Translations under genes and position numbers: made by a program | Notes under the pieces: model-generated | What the model was told of the DNA's origin: nothing | The model's database searches: none | Seen by the model: only the letters and a program-made list of their open reading frames with translations | In this document: piece after piece, positions 18,228 to 26,345 of the stretch | Layout: each line of letters starts with the position of its first letter | Position numbering within the stretch: position 1 is the stretch's first letter | Origin: Ferruginibacter paludis | GTDB lineage: Bacteria > Bacteroidota > Bacteroidia > Chitinophagales > Chitinophagaceae | Reading direction: 5' to 3' | Assembly (NCBI RefSeq): GCF_030409685.1 | Contig: NZ_JAUFQJ010000006.1 | Span: forward strand, 310,001 to 374,000 | DNA: 64,000 nt

Positions 18228-19513
18228 TGCGGTAAGCTTTTATGAAACAACAATTTTATTACGTTCCAGCTATACAGCAAGGCTGCAGCTAATAAAAACA
18301 AAGTGGCAGTTTGTAACAGTAAATTATTGGCAGATAAAACACCCGGGATAAATAATATAAATCCAACCAGGTAAACAAAAGCCATCGCCCTGAAAACACC
18401 GCCGTTAAAGAGTTCCTTCGGATTGGGCATTTTACCTGTACCGGCATTCTTATTGTACACTTTGTTCCATATAATAAAGGGCAAAGTTTTAAAAGTCATT
18501 CCTAAAATGATGGCGGTAATCCATCCGAAAAAAATGATAAAACCATACGCCATCACAACAGGTATATCAACCGAACCCGCCATCAGCCGTGCAATAAAGA
18601 CCAACAAAAATATCAATGGTAAAAAAATCAGCAGTACAGAAAGCAAAGAAATTTTCACTTGTTCATCTACCTTCTTGCGAATGCGCTGCTGAAAACATTT
18701 GTAGCAATAACAGGCAAACAACGCAATTCCGGTAAATACAGCACTCACGGGCAAAAGGTACAACGCCGTTTCATGACTATAAAGAAACAAAAGCACAAAA
18801 GCAACCAGGCCTCCGTTGATACAACAATAGATAAGCCATAGCAATTTTGTATTGGTGTATTTAGATAATAAAAACATCGGCACCATCCTGGAACCAACAC
18901 CTACAATCAGTAAAAGGAACCAGCCCACGATGCCCATGTGCGCATGCAGTGGCAGGTAATGTAATGAATCGACCGGCAAAATAGATAGGGTGAAATTATA
19001 AATCAGTAAAAGGCCCACAATGGTTGTAAGCAATAGCCAGAGCGTAGCGGTAAAAACAAAAAATGCATGTACATTTTCATTTTTGCTTTTGGTCATACTA
19101 ACCCCTATATTAATAAGATAACAAAGTATGGCCGCACTGATTAAAATGCCACCGCATCTTGCAGGCCAGCCAAGGTTAAATACATAAAATCCATACACTA
19201 ATAAAGGAATGCCAATTGCGGCCAGCACAAAAGAAGCGTAGCCTAATTTATTACTGTACAGGCTGGTTTCAATCAACACAGGTATCAATTGGTGACTTGC
19301 GCCAAGAATGATCATAGTCCCCCAGCCCAGTGCCATTGCATGAGTAATGGCGAGTACATGTGGATGAAAATAATGCCGGGTAAAAGCATTGGTAGATAAT
19401 AGCAACAATATAGTTGCCATCAGGAAAGACAGAGCTGCATATAGATAAAAAGGCAGCACCAGCTTGTGATCCGTGGTCTTTGCAAAATCAGCTGTATGGT
19501 TTATTGCAGGCAT
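18224..19513 (-). CDS. NnrS-like / haem-copper oxidase subunit I-like polytopic membrane protein
   Basis: 429 aa with about 12 predicted transmembrane helices. Conserved-looking histidines lie in HPHVLAITHAMALGWGTM (H50, H52, H58), GASHQLIPVL (H74) and LPLHAHMGIVGWFLL, followed by GSRMVPMF. This pattern matches haem-copper-fold proteins related to NnrS and to cbb3/NorB-type subunit I. NnrS proteins protect against nitrosative stress. Position between RIC/DUF2249 and DUF59/Rrf2 genes supports a NO-linked role, either NO reduction or relief of toxicity. I cannot decide from sequence whether it has catalytic NO reductase activity. Confidence 0.7.
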   Translation of the reverse strand: MPAINHTADFAKTTDHKLVLPFYLYAALSFLMATILLLLSTNAFTRHYFHPHVLAITHAMALGWGTMIILGASHQLIPVLIETSLYSNKLGYASFVLAAIGIPLLVYGFYVFNLGWPARCGGILISAAILCYLINIGVSMTKSKNENVHAFFVFTATLWLLLTTIVGLLLIYNFTLSILPVDSLHYLPLHAHMGIVGWFLLLIVGVGSRMVPMFLLSKYTNTKLLWLIYCCINGGLVAFVLLFLYSHETALYLLPVSAVFTGIALFACYCYKCFQQRIRKKVDEQVKISLLSVLLIFLPLIFLLVFIARLMAGSVDIPVVMAYGFIIFFGWITAIILGMTFKTLPFIIWNKVYNKNAGTGKMPNPKELFNGGVFRAMAFVYLVGFILFIPGVLSANNLLLQTATLFLLAAALLYSWNVIKLLFHKSLPQ

Positions 19514-19514
19514 C

Positions 19515-20321
19515 TCAGGATTTATAAATTAGCAACTCTACGCCAGCCTCTGTCGTTTCATTGATCAGGTATTCAAAATTCCGTTCGGTAAGCTCGGGTA
19601 ACAAAAATACCGGGATACGCTTGTGGTATACAAATAACACTTCGTCTGCAGCCAGCGTTTGTAAAGCTTCCATTATGGTGATCATAGGTAAGGGCATTTC
19701 GAGCTGCCGTACATCAACATACTTTCTTCTGTCACCAAATTTTTGCAGCGTTTCCTTCCAGCTTTTTGATGAAGCAACTTCAGCGGGTAAATCACTTTGT
19801 TCAGAAGCAGTAGCTTTATAAAAATAAGTTTCCACCAGTTGTTGATGGATCACGTCAGCATATACTTCGAATCCCTTTTTCTCCAGTAACTGAATCAGCG
19901 GAACCGGTTCAAAAGTATTGACGATCTTTAACACCTGCCTCGGCTTTAATGATTTTACTTTTTGTGTGATGTTATTCAACGGGTCTTCGCCTTTGGCAAT
20001 TACCGGCCTTACATCCAGGGTAACCAGCTGATCTTTTTTAAGCGACAATAAAAAGCCGGGCCACTGCTTTTTAACAATGGCAGCCGGCAATTCATTGGTG
20101 TCTGTTTCAAAGCCAAGCGGTTTCAATGCATTAAAAAATGTTTCTACCGTACATCCACCAACTTTAGAGGCCATTGCTATACTTGTTCTGCCTGCCATAA
20201 TCTTTCGCAATAAAGGATTGCGGAGTTTTTCAAATGCAGTGCTGATACCAACAATAGCTTCCAGCGCACCTGGCTGGTGTTTGATAATTGTACCTATTTT
20301 AGTATTGACATTGATGATCAC
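19515..20321 (-). CDS. DUF1858 plus DUF2249 domain protein
   Basis: 268 aa. Residues about 1-72 form a DUF1858/ScdA-N-like helical domain (INVNTKIGTIIKHQPGALEA, IMAGRTSIAMASKVGGCTVE). Residues about 98-160 are DUF2249 (LVTLDVRPVIAKGEDPL, PRQVLKIVNTFEPVPLIQLL). A second DUF2249-like unit fills 195-266 (YVDVRQLEMPLPMITIMEAL, VLFVYHKRIPVFLLPEL). DUF2249 domains resemble TusA-fold proteins and are often found with hemerythrin/RIC proteins and NO-related genes. The start is 40 bases after the RIC stop; the next gene starts 1 base after its own stop. Biochemical role unknown. Confidence 0.85.
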   Translation of the reverse strand: MIINVNTKIGTIIKHQPGALEAIVGISTAFEKLRNPLLRKIMAGRTSIAMASKVGGCTVETFFNALKPLGFETDTNELPAAIVKKQWPGFLLSLKKDQLVTLDVRPVIAKGEDPLNNITQKVKSLKPRQVLKIVNTFEPVPLIQLLEKKGFEVYADVIHQQLVETYFYKATASEQSDLPAEVASSKSWKETLQKFGDRRKYVDVRQLEMPLPMITIMEALQTLAADEVLFVYHKRIPVFLLPELTERNFEYLINETTEAGVELLIYKS

Positions 20322-20361
20322 TTCTAATAATTTTTATGAACGCTGACAGGTAATAATTGTA

Positions 20362-21321
20362 TTAAGCCTGCAATTGTTTTTCCATGGCCAGCACTTTGGG
20401 AAACAGGATATTATTTTCCAGGTGAATATGCAGGTGCAGGTCTTCTTCAAACTCATCCAGCAAACGGTACAGCAAACTATAGCTGGCACAGGCATCTTCA
20501 GGCAAGGTGTAGTTTTTTGTAAGTTCCCTGATCTCTTCCAGGTTTTTGCCCACTTCTTCGTGCTCCATTTCCATCATATTGATTGGATTTTGCACTGTTC
20601 CAAAATGTGCAGCATGCAATGGCTCGGTATTTTTACCTGCTTTCGTAATTTCTTTGATGTAAGGAAACAACACTTTTTCTTCTTTTGCAAGATGTGAAGT
20701 AAGCTCTGTGTTGATGGCTTCCACCAGTTCATAAATTCTTGCCAGTTCAGGATGATGGCTACCGTGCACCTTCAATACTTTATGTGCGTAGCTCCTTAAA
20801 TCGGGCAGACTTTTGATAACATAACTATGATGTGTGTTCACAATATAATCTGCTAAAAAATCAAGCGGCCAGTCAGTGTATGGAATGGGTCTTGATGACG
20901 GCAGCTGATCAGCCTGTTGCAATTCCTGCTCTATTTTAGTAACGTCCAAACCTTTTTCAGCACAAGCCTGCTTCACCGTTTTTTTACCACCGCAGCAAAA
21001 ATCAAGACCATATTTTTTAAATATCTGCGCCTTGCGAAAATCAGCTGCAGCAAGGGCTCCCAGGGTTTCTTCACCTTCGGTACTGATGCGTTTGGTAATT
21101 TTTACCTTCCATGATTCGGGTCCCTGTTCCACGTATTCCCAAACAAAAATATTACCTCTTTCGCCCAGCAACTGGTAGTACAAAGGTTTCGGGTCATGGT
21201 CATTGTGAATGGTCAGGCTCTCCCCTTCTGTCAGTTCATCAAAACGTAAAAAGATAGTAGGGTGTTTCTGACGGGGTTCCAGTAAGGTTACGTTCAGGAT
21301 ATTGTCTGTGAGTGTTTGCAT
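20362..21321 (-). CDS. ric: Di-iron iron-sulfur cluster repair protein (RIC/ScdA/YtfE) with N-terminal DUF2249
   Basis: 319 aa. Residues about 1-80 are a DUF2249 domain, about 85-135 the ScdA_N domain with the CCGG motif (C109-C110), and about 150-312 a hemerythrin-like four-helix domain. Candidate di-iron ligands are H164, H189/H190, H210-x3-E214, H254 and H296/H298/H300 with E302. RIC proteins repair Fe-S clusters damaged by nitric oxide or H2O2 and can handle NO at the di-iron site. This is the first gene of the operon. A -7 box (21357-21350) and a 28-bp palindrome (21370-21397) precede it. The extra DUF2249 domain makes it longer than the roughly 220-aa E. coli YtfE. Confidence 0.93.
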   Translation of the reverse strand: MQTLTDNILNVTLLEPRQKHPTIFLRFDELTEGESLTIHNDHDPKPLYYQLLGERGNIFVWEYVEQGPESWKVKITKRISTEGEETLGALAAADFRKAQIFKKYGLDFCCGGKKTVKQACAEKGLDVTKIEQELQQADQLPSSRPIPYTDWPLDFLADYIVNTHHSYVIKSLPDLRSYAHKVLKVHGSHHPELARIYELVEAINTELTSHLAKEEKVLFPYIKEITKAGKNTEPLHAAHFGTVQNPINMMEMEHEEVGKNLEEIRELTKNYTLPEDACASYSLLYRLLDEFEEDLHLHIHLENNILFPKVLAMEKQLQA

Positions 21322-21349
21322 AAAATGTTGTTTTTAATTTTTTACTCCA

Positions 21350-21357
21350 CAAAGATA
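21350..21357 (-). promoter_or_regulatory. -7 promoter box of the NO-response operon
   Basis: TATCTTTG on the minus strand, an exact match to the Bacteroidota -7 consensus TAnnTTTG. It is 29 bases upstream of the RIC start codon. The palindrome at 21370-21397 covers the matching -33 position. Confidence 0.65.
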
Positions 21358-21369
21358 GGAGTTTATTTT

Positions 21370-21397
21370 TAATAAAAGTATTTAAATACTTTTATTA
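21370..21397. promoter_or_regulatory. 28-bp perfect palindrome, putative Rrf2/NsrR operator
   Basis: A perfect inverted repeat with core AAGTATTTAAATACTT, starting 49 bases upstream of the RIC ATG and 12 bases upstream of the -7 box. NsrR operators in Firmicutes have a similar AT-rich TATTTnAAATA-type core. Binding here would hide the -33 region, so Rrf2 encoded at the operon's end would repress its own transcription. Confidence 0.7.
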
Positions 21398-21535
21398 TTT
21401 TAAATTCCTTTTTTCGAAAGCAGTTTGTTACAAAATACTTCCGCTGCAATGGTCTTTTAAAAAAACAAGTATCTTTCCTCTTAGAACCGTAGGTCGGATT
21501 TTTATTACTCATTTAAATAACGCTTCTTACAAACT

Positions 21536-22843
21536 ATGCTTAAGCAAATTGTTTTATTGTCACTTAGTGCAGGCATGCTGTTTACAGTTCATGCGCAATC
21601 AGCCCTAAAAATTATTACGGCTAAACAGGTAAAGAAAATTGAAAAGGTACTGTCAGCCGATGACATGCAGGGCCGTCGAACTTTTACCCCCGGTATTGAT
21701 AAAGCTTCTGCTTTTATAGAAACACAATTTAGAAAGGCGGGTTTGCAGACTTTTAACGGTTCAGCCAACTACCGACAGGAATTTAGCATGACGCAGGCTG
21801 AAACCCAAAACAGCAAAATTGTGATTGATGGAAAAGCAATTCCAGACTCACTAACGGCAATTTTTTCTTACCAGCCTTCAGTTAGTCTTACAGAGAAAAG
21901 TGATGTGGAAATAGTGAAAATAAATGCCGGCGATAAATTCGGACCCAAATTTTATGAGTATTATCAAAGCAAAAAGAATTTACTGGTACTGGTTGATAGC
22001 AGCTTTAGCAACCGTTTAAAGAACATACAGCATATTGATAAAATTACCTCTTCTCCTGGCAGCAATACAGTTGTTTTTGTTTTTGGAACTAAAGAGGCTG
22101 CTGCATTTTCGGTTGAATGTACCAATACTATTTCTAAGAAAAGTTTGAATAACGTAGTAGGCGTTTTGCCAGGCAAAAGCAAGCCGGATGAGTATGTTGT
22201 TTTCTCTGGTCATTATGATCACCTGGGTGTTGGTTCACCTGCAGAAGGTGCACCGCATGGTGAGAAGGACTCTATTTATAACGGCGCCAATGATGATGCT
22301 GCCGGTACCACCGCAGTGATTATGCTGGCCAGATACTTTGCAAAACTGAACAACAACGAACGCACGCTGGTATTCACGACTTTTGTGGCGGAAGAATTGG
22401 GCGGCTTTGGTTCGCAATATTTTTCCAAACAATTGGCTCCTGAAAAAGTGATGGCGATGTTTAATATTGAAATGATTGGCACCGAGTCCAAATGGGGGAC
22501 TAAATCCGCCTACATCACCGGTTTTGAAAAGTCAAACATGGGTAAAATTCTGCAGGAAAACCTGAAAGGCAGTTCCTTTAATTTTTATCCTGACCCCTAT
22601 CCCGAGCAACAATTATTTTACCGGTCAGACAATGCAACCCTTGCCAGGCTGGGTGTTCCGGCGCATACTATCTCAACGTCAAAAATGGATGACGAAAAAA
22701 ATTACCACACAGCATCTGATGAAATCGGTACGCTGGATATGAAGAACATGGCTGAAATTATAAAAGCCATTGCGCTGAGTTCTGCGACCATTATAAGCGG
22801 AAAAGATACGCCATCAAGGGTTGATGCAACACAATTAAAATAG
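21536..22843 (+). CDS. M28 family zinc metallopeptidase
   Basis: 435 aa with a signal peptide ending near TVHAQ. Zinc-ligand motifs of M28 aminopeptidases are present: SGHYDHLGVG (first His), GANDDAAGTTAVIMLARYF (bridging Asp), FVAEELGGFGSQYF (catalytic Glu-Glu) and NIEMIGTESKWG (Asp/Glu position), with HTASDEIGTLD carrying the last His. It should hydrolyse N-terminal residues of peptides in the periplasm or outside. It is divergent from the NO operon. TATCTTTC (21470-21477) may be its -7 box. Confidence in family is high; specificity unknown. Confidence 0.92.
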   Translation: MLKQIVLLSLSAGMLFTVHAQSALKIITAKQVKKIEKVLSADDMQGRRTFTPGIDKASAFIETQFRKAGLQTFNGSANYRQEFSMTQAETQNSKIVIDGKAIPDSLTAIFSYQPSVSLTEKSDVEIVKINAGDKFGPKFYEYYQSKKNLLVLVDSSFSNRLKNIQHIDKITSSPGSNTVVFVFGTKEAAAFSVECTNTISKKSLNNVVGVLPGKSKPDEYVVFSGHYDHLGVGSPAEGAPHGEKDSIYNGANDDAAGTTAVIMLARYFAKLNNNERTLVFTTFVAEELGGFGSQYFSKQLAPEKVMAMFNIEMIGTESKWGTKSAYITGFEKSNMGKILQENLKGSSFNFYPDPYPEQQLFYRSDNATLARLGVPAHTISTSKMDDEKNYHTASDEIGTLDMKNMAEIIKAIALSSATIISGKDTPSRVDATQLK

Positions 22844-22862
22844 TTGCGGCGCAACATTTATA

Positions 22863-23018
22863 GGAACGCTGATGACGCGGAAGGCACTGATTTGAAACGG
22901 ATTTCATCCTGCGGATGGATGGAACGCAGATGACGCGGAAAGCACAGATTAAAAACGGATTTTTTCTTGCGGATGAATGGAACACGGATGACACGGAGTT
23001 GAACGGATAATGGCGGAT
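22863..23018 (+). repeat. Three tandem ~58-bp repeat units
   Basis: Units begin with GGAAC at 22863, 22921 and 22979, exactly 58 bases apart. Each reads GGAACrCnGATGACrCGGA, then an ACGGAT-containing part; the third is shorter. This family of GGATGACACGGA repeats is common between genes in Bacteroidota. No coding content. Confidence 0.85.
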
Positions 23019-23048
23019 TGTATTTTGCCAAACTGGTTAGTATATTAA

Positions 23049-23103
23049 AACAGAAAAATCCGTTTTTAGTCAGCCAAAATCAGTGTCATCCGCGTTCCTA
23101 TCC
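23049..23103 (-). repeat. Inverted copy of the 58-bp repeat unit
   Basis: Reverse complement begins GGAACGCGGATGACACTGAT and continues through ACGGATTTTTC, matching the three direct units at 22863-23018. Transcribed together they could fold into a long hairpin between the M28 peptidase and the aminotransferase, possibly acting as a terminator or RNA-stability element. Confidence 0.75.
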
Positions 23104-23122
23104 TGCTAAATAAACAATTATT

Positions 23123-24232
23123 ATGCTGTACAAACGCATGCCTATTGAGAAGGAATCTCCGGAGGAGATCGGTTATGGTAATATCCACTATAACCTTTCA
23201 GAAAGCTCAGTTACTGATCTTACAATCGGAGAATTAAATCTTTCAATTAATGACCTTACACTGGAGTACACTGGTCATCGGGGTAAACCGGCTCTTAGGG
23301 AATTGATTGTGCAGGACTTTATCAATCTTGATAAAGAAAATGTATTACTCACGAACGGAGCTGCTGGAGCTTTATTTATTATCAACAGTTCCCTGCTTAC
23401 TGCGGATGATCATTTAATTGTTGTGCGGCCTAACTACGCTACCAATATTGAAGTACCCTCAACCATTGGCTGCAGCATCTCTTTTATTGACCTGCATTTT
23501 GAAACCGAATGGAAATTGGATGTCGCTGAAATTGAAGCAGCCATTCAGCCAAGCACAAAGCTGATCAGCATTACAACGCCGCACAATCCTACAGGTATGC
23601 TGATGAGCGAAGCTTCCATAGACGAAATTATTCTTATTGCCGAACGGCACAATATTCATTTGCTGGTAGACGAAACCTACCGGGATGCCTGTTTTAAAAC
23701 GCCTTACCCGCTTGCTGCTACAAAAAGTAACAAGGTCATTACGGTATCTTCTTTATCAAAAGCATTTGGACTACCTGGGTTGCGCATCGGCTGGCTGATT
23801 ACGCTGGATGAAGTGATGATGGAACGCTTTCTTGCTGCCAAAGAAATGATCTACATCAGCAACTCTGTTTTGGATGAAGAGGTAGCATACCAGTTTTACC
23901 TTCAGAAAGAAATATTTGCAACTAATATTAATAAAAAGTGCCTGCAGAATTTCGAACTCCTTAAAGAATGGCTTCAAAAGGAAACCCGCATGGAATGTAT
24001 TTTACCGGAAGGTGGCGTGGTTTGTTTTGCACGCTTTAAAAAGGAACTGCAAATTGATACCAACCGGTTTTATGATATCCTCATGGCCACTTACCACACA
24101 ATGGTTGGGCCGGGCCATTGGTTCGGCATGCCCGATACCTACATGCGTATTGGCTTTGGCTGGACAACTGATCTTATTCTGCAACAGGGCCTGCAAAATA
24201 TCAGTGCCGCTATTGATGCAAGTCTGCTATAA
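23123..24232 (+). CDS. Class I/II (fold-type I) PLP-dependent aminotransferase
   Basis: 369 aa. Features of fold-type I enzymes: HNPTG (N155-P156-T157-G158), LLVDETYRD (D183 pairs with the PLP ring nitrogen; Y186), and the Schiff-base lysine in SSLSKAFGLPGLRIGW (K213), with R221 in the phosphate-binding region. It transfers amino groups between amino acids and 2-oxo acids in the cytoplasm. The closest recognisable group is aspartate/capreomycidine-synthase-like aminotransferases, but substrate cannot be inferred. It is preceded by the repeat block and followed by the TetR operator region, so it is probably monocistronic. MPIEKES at residue 6 is an alternative start. Confidence 0.9.
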   Translation: MLYKRMPIEKESPEEIGYGNIHYNLSESSVTDLTIGELNLSINDLTLEYTGHRGKPALRELIVQDFINLDKENVLLTNGAAGALFIINSSLLTADDHLIVVRPNYATNIEVPSTIGCSISFIDLHFETEWKLDVAEIEAAIQPSTKLISITTPHNPTGMLMSEASIDEIILIAERHNIHLLVDETYRDACFKTPYPLAATKSNKVITVSSLSKAFGLPGLRIGWLITLDEVMMERFLAAKEMIYISNSVLDEEVAYQFYLQKEIFATNINKKCLQNFELLKEWLQKETRMECILPEGGVVCFARFKKELQIDTNRFYDILMATYHTMVGPGHWFGMPDTYMRIGFGWTTDLILQQGLQNISAAIDASLL

Positions 24233-24283
24233 CTAAATCGTGTTTTTTTCCATCTCAACGTATCACTTCAGTTCAATGAATTC

Positions 24284-24309
24284 AAAAATTAACCAAATGG
24301 TTAATTTTT
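24284..24309. promoter_or_regulatory. TetR operator 1
   Basis: Core TTAACCAAATGGTTAA (24289-24304) is a palindrome with one central mismatch, extended by complementary A and T runs to 26 bp. The same 16-base core recurs at 24349-24364. It abuts the putative -33 TTTG (24309-24312). Confidence 0.75.
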
Positions 24310-24340
24310 TTGTGTTGTAATAATTGATCGCTTACCTTTA
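24309..24340 (+). promoter_or_regulatory. Promoter of the tetR-exporter operon
   Basis: TTTG (24309-24312) and TACCTTTA (24333-24340) fit the -33/-7 pattern TTTG-N20-TAnnTTTG with one mismatch. It lies between the two TetR operators, so repressor bound at either would block polymerase. Confidence 0.55.
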
Positions 24341-24347
24341 CATCCAG

Positions 24348-24365
24348 TTTAACCAAATGGTTAAA
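24348..24365. promoter_or_regulatory. TetR operator 2
   Basis: TTTAACCAAATGGTTAAA repeats the operator 1 core exactly. It ends 8 bases before the tetR ATG at 24374 and covers the expected transcription start. Confidence 0.75.
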
Positions 24366-24373
24366 TTCCTGAC

Positions 24374-24985
24374 ATGAAGCAAAAAGACAACAAGACAGAA
24401 GAAGCCATTTTGCAGGTAGCCCGAAAAGCCTTTATCCAAAAGGGTCTTACAGGGGCACGCATGCAGGATATTGCTGATGGAGCAGGTATCAATAAAGCGC
24501 TGGTACATTACTATTTTGAATCAAAAGAAAAATTATTCGCACTGATTTTTCAGCAGGAGTTCAGGAAATTCTTTTCCAACCTGGCGGCTGTTTTGTCTGC
24601 CGATATTTGCCTGTTTGACAAAATACAGGAAATTGTAGCGCTGGATATCGAGCGCATCAGCCAGTTTCCTGACATGCCCCTGTTTGTGTTAAACGAGATA
24701 AGCCGTAACCCTACTATGATGGTAAAACAGTTTAAACAGCTGCAGGCAAAAAACGTTCTAGCTGGCTTTCAGCAGCAAATTGATGCTGAGGTAAAAAAGG
24801 GAATTATCCGGAAGATAAGCGCCCAACAATTACTGATCAATATCCAGTCGCTGAGCATCTTTCCCTTTGTAGCCAAACCTATGATCAGGAAAGTAATGCA
24901 GATGACGGAAAAACAATACCAGGAAATGATACAGGCACGAAAGAAAGAAGTAGCGCAGTTTATCATCAACGCCATCAAAGCATGA
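24374..24985 (+). CDS. TetR/AcrR family transcriptional repressor of the exporter operon
   Basis: 203 aa. N-terminal helix-turn-helix about residues 8-55 (EEAILQVARKAFIQKGLTGARMQDIADGAGINKALVHYYFESKEKLF) is the classic TetR signature. The C-terminal helical ligand domain (about 60-200) resembles regulators next to YbhGFSR-type pumps. It is first in the operon and flanked by two identical palindromic operators, so autorepression relieved by a pump substrate is inferred. It is followed after 35 bases by the TolC-family gene. Confidence 0.93.
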   Translation: MKQKDNKTEEAILQVARKAFIQKGLTGARMQDIADGAGINKALVHYYFESKEKLFALIFQQEFRKFFSNLAAVLSADICLFDKIQEIVALDIERISQFPDMPLFVLNEISRNPTMMVKQFKQLQAKNVLAGFQQQIDAEVKKGIIRKISAQQLLINIQSLSIFPFVAKPMIRKVMQMTEKQYQEMIQARKKEVAQFIINAIKA

Positions 24986-25020
24986 TATAATAATGAATAC
25001 CATGATTAAAGCGATCAGAT

Positions 25021-26313
25021 ATGCATAAAAACAAAAAATTTATACCTCAACAAATACTGCTGCTGATTACCTTCCTTTCAGCTAATCAATTACTGCGTGC
25101 TCAGCATTTGAATGAGGTTACAATAGAACAGTGTTATAATCTGGCAGCTGCCAACTCGCCGCTATACCAGCAGAAGGCATTAACGATTGCCGCAGGCAAC
25201 AAAACAGAAAAAAATCTTAACCTGAAATGGCTACCCCAGTTGGATATCAATGCACAGGCTACCTATCAATCGGACGTTACGTCGTTACCTATCAAATTGC
25301 CCAACCTCACCATTGAATCGCTGGATAAAGATCAGTACAAGGGAACGCTTGACTTGGTGCAACCCGTGTACGATGGTGGACTGATTGCCGGGCAGAAAAA
25401 ACTGCAACGCATCACAACTCAAACAGAAGCACAAAGAGTGGAAGTGGATTTATATCAACTGAAAACTACCATCAACAATTATTACTTTACTGCATTACTG
25501 ATGGCGGAGAATATACAATTGATGAATGTTGCAGAGGATAATTTAAACAACAGTCTGAAGGTAGTAACAGCGCAGGTTACAAATGGTGTGGCCATTAAAA
25601 GCAACGCAGATGTATTAAGGGCTGAATTGCTGAAAACAGATCAGCAAAAAATAGAATTCGCATCGGCCAAAAAAGAGGTGGTTGAAATGCTGGCAATTAT
25701 TACCGGCGCCGATTTGGATCAAAATACTGTACTTTCTAAACCTGTTACTTCCTACAAAAATGCAGACTCTATTGTTGCACGACCGGAATTGAAATTGTTT
25801 GACTTTCAGCAACAAAGTATCCAATTACAATCCAAATTGATCAATGCAAAAACGAACCCGAAGCTATCACTTTTTGCAGATGGCGGTTATGGCAAACCCG
25901 GATTAAATCAATTAAAAAATAGTTTTCAGTGGTTTTATATTTCGGGTGTACGGTTAAATATACCTATCATGAGCCGCATTACACAACAAAAAGATAAAGA
26001 CGTTTTAAAGATACAGCAGCAGGTAGTGAGCAAACAAAGAGAAAATTTTTTAAAAAATAACCAGCAACTACTCGTGCGCCAAAAAGGCGAAATAGATAAA
26101 TACAATCAGCTGGTGCAAAGTGATTCGGCCATTATAAACCTGCGGACTAGCATCAGGGAAAATGCAGCGCTTCAGCTAAGCAATGGTATCATCACCTCCA
26201 ACGATTTTATCAGGGAACAGAATGCAGAAAGCCAGGCAATGCTGAACCAAAAATTACATGAAGTGTCGCTGCTGCAGGCGCAATACAATTATAAAATCAT
26301 CACAGGTGAGTAA
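25021..26313 (+). CDS. TolC-family outer-membrane efflux protein
   Basis: 430 aa with a signal peptide ending near LLRAQH. It shows the duplicated long alpha-helical hairpins of the outer membrane efflux protein family (LNEVTIEQCYNLAAANSPLYQQKAL at the start of the mature protein; YKGTLDLVQPVYDGGLIAGQKK; NGVAIKSNADVLRAELLKTDQQKI; NGIITSNDFIREQNAESQAML). It should form the outer-membrane exit duct for the adaptor and ABC transporter encoded downstream. Position in the operon: second, after tetR. Confidence 0.93.
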   Translation: MHKNKKFIPQQILLLITFLSANQLLRAQHLNEVTIEQCYNLAAANSPLYQQKALTIAAGNKTEKNLNLKWLPQLDINAQATYQSDVTSLPIKLPNLTIESLDKDQYKGTLDLVQPVYDGGLIAGQKKLQRITTQTEAQRVEVDLYQLKTTINNYYFTALLMAENIQLMNVAEDNLNNSLKVVTAQVTNGVAIKSNADVLRAELLKTDQQKIEFASAKKEVVEMLAIITGADLDQNTVLSKPVTSYKNADSIVARPELKLFDFQQQSIQLQSKLINAKTNPKLSLFADGGYGKPGLNQLKNSFQWFYISGVRLNIPIMSRITQQKDKDVLKIQQQVVSKQRENFLKNNQQLLVRQKGEIDKYNQLVQSDSAIINLRTSIRENAALQLSNGIITSNDFIREQNAESQAMLNQKLHEVSLLQAQYNYKIITGE

Positions 26314-26345
26314 ATTTAAGTTCAATAATTAATCAATCTGAAAAT

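Noticed and set aside
22863..23103. Possible CRISPR array
   Set aside because: Units are contiguous 58-bp tandem copies that differ from each other; there are no constant repeats with unique spacers and no cas genes.
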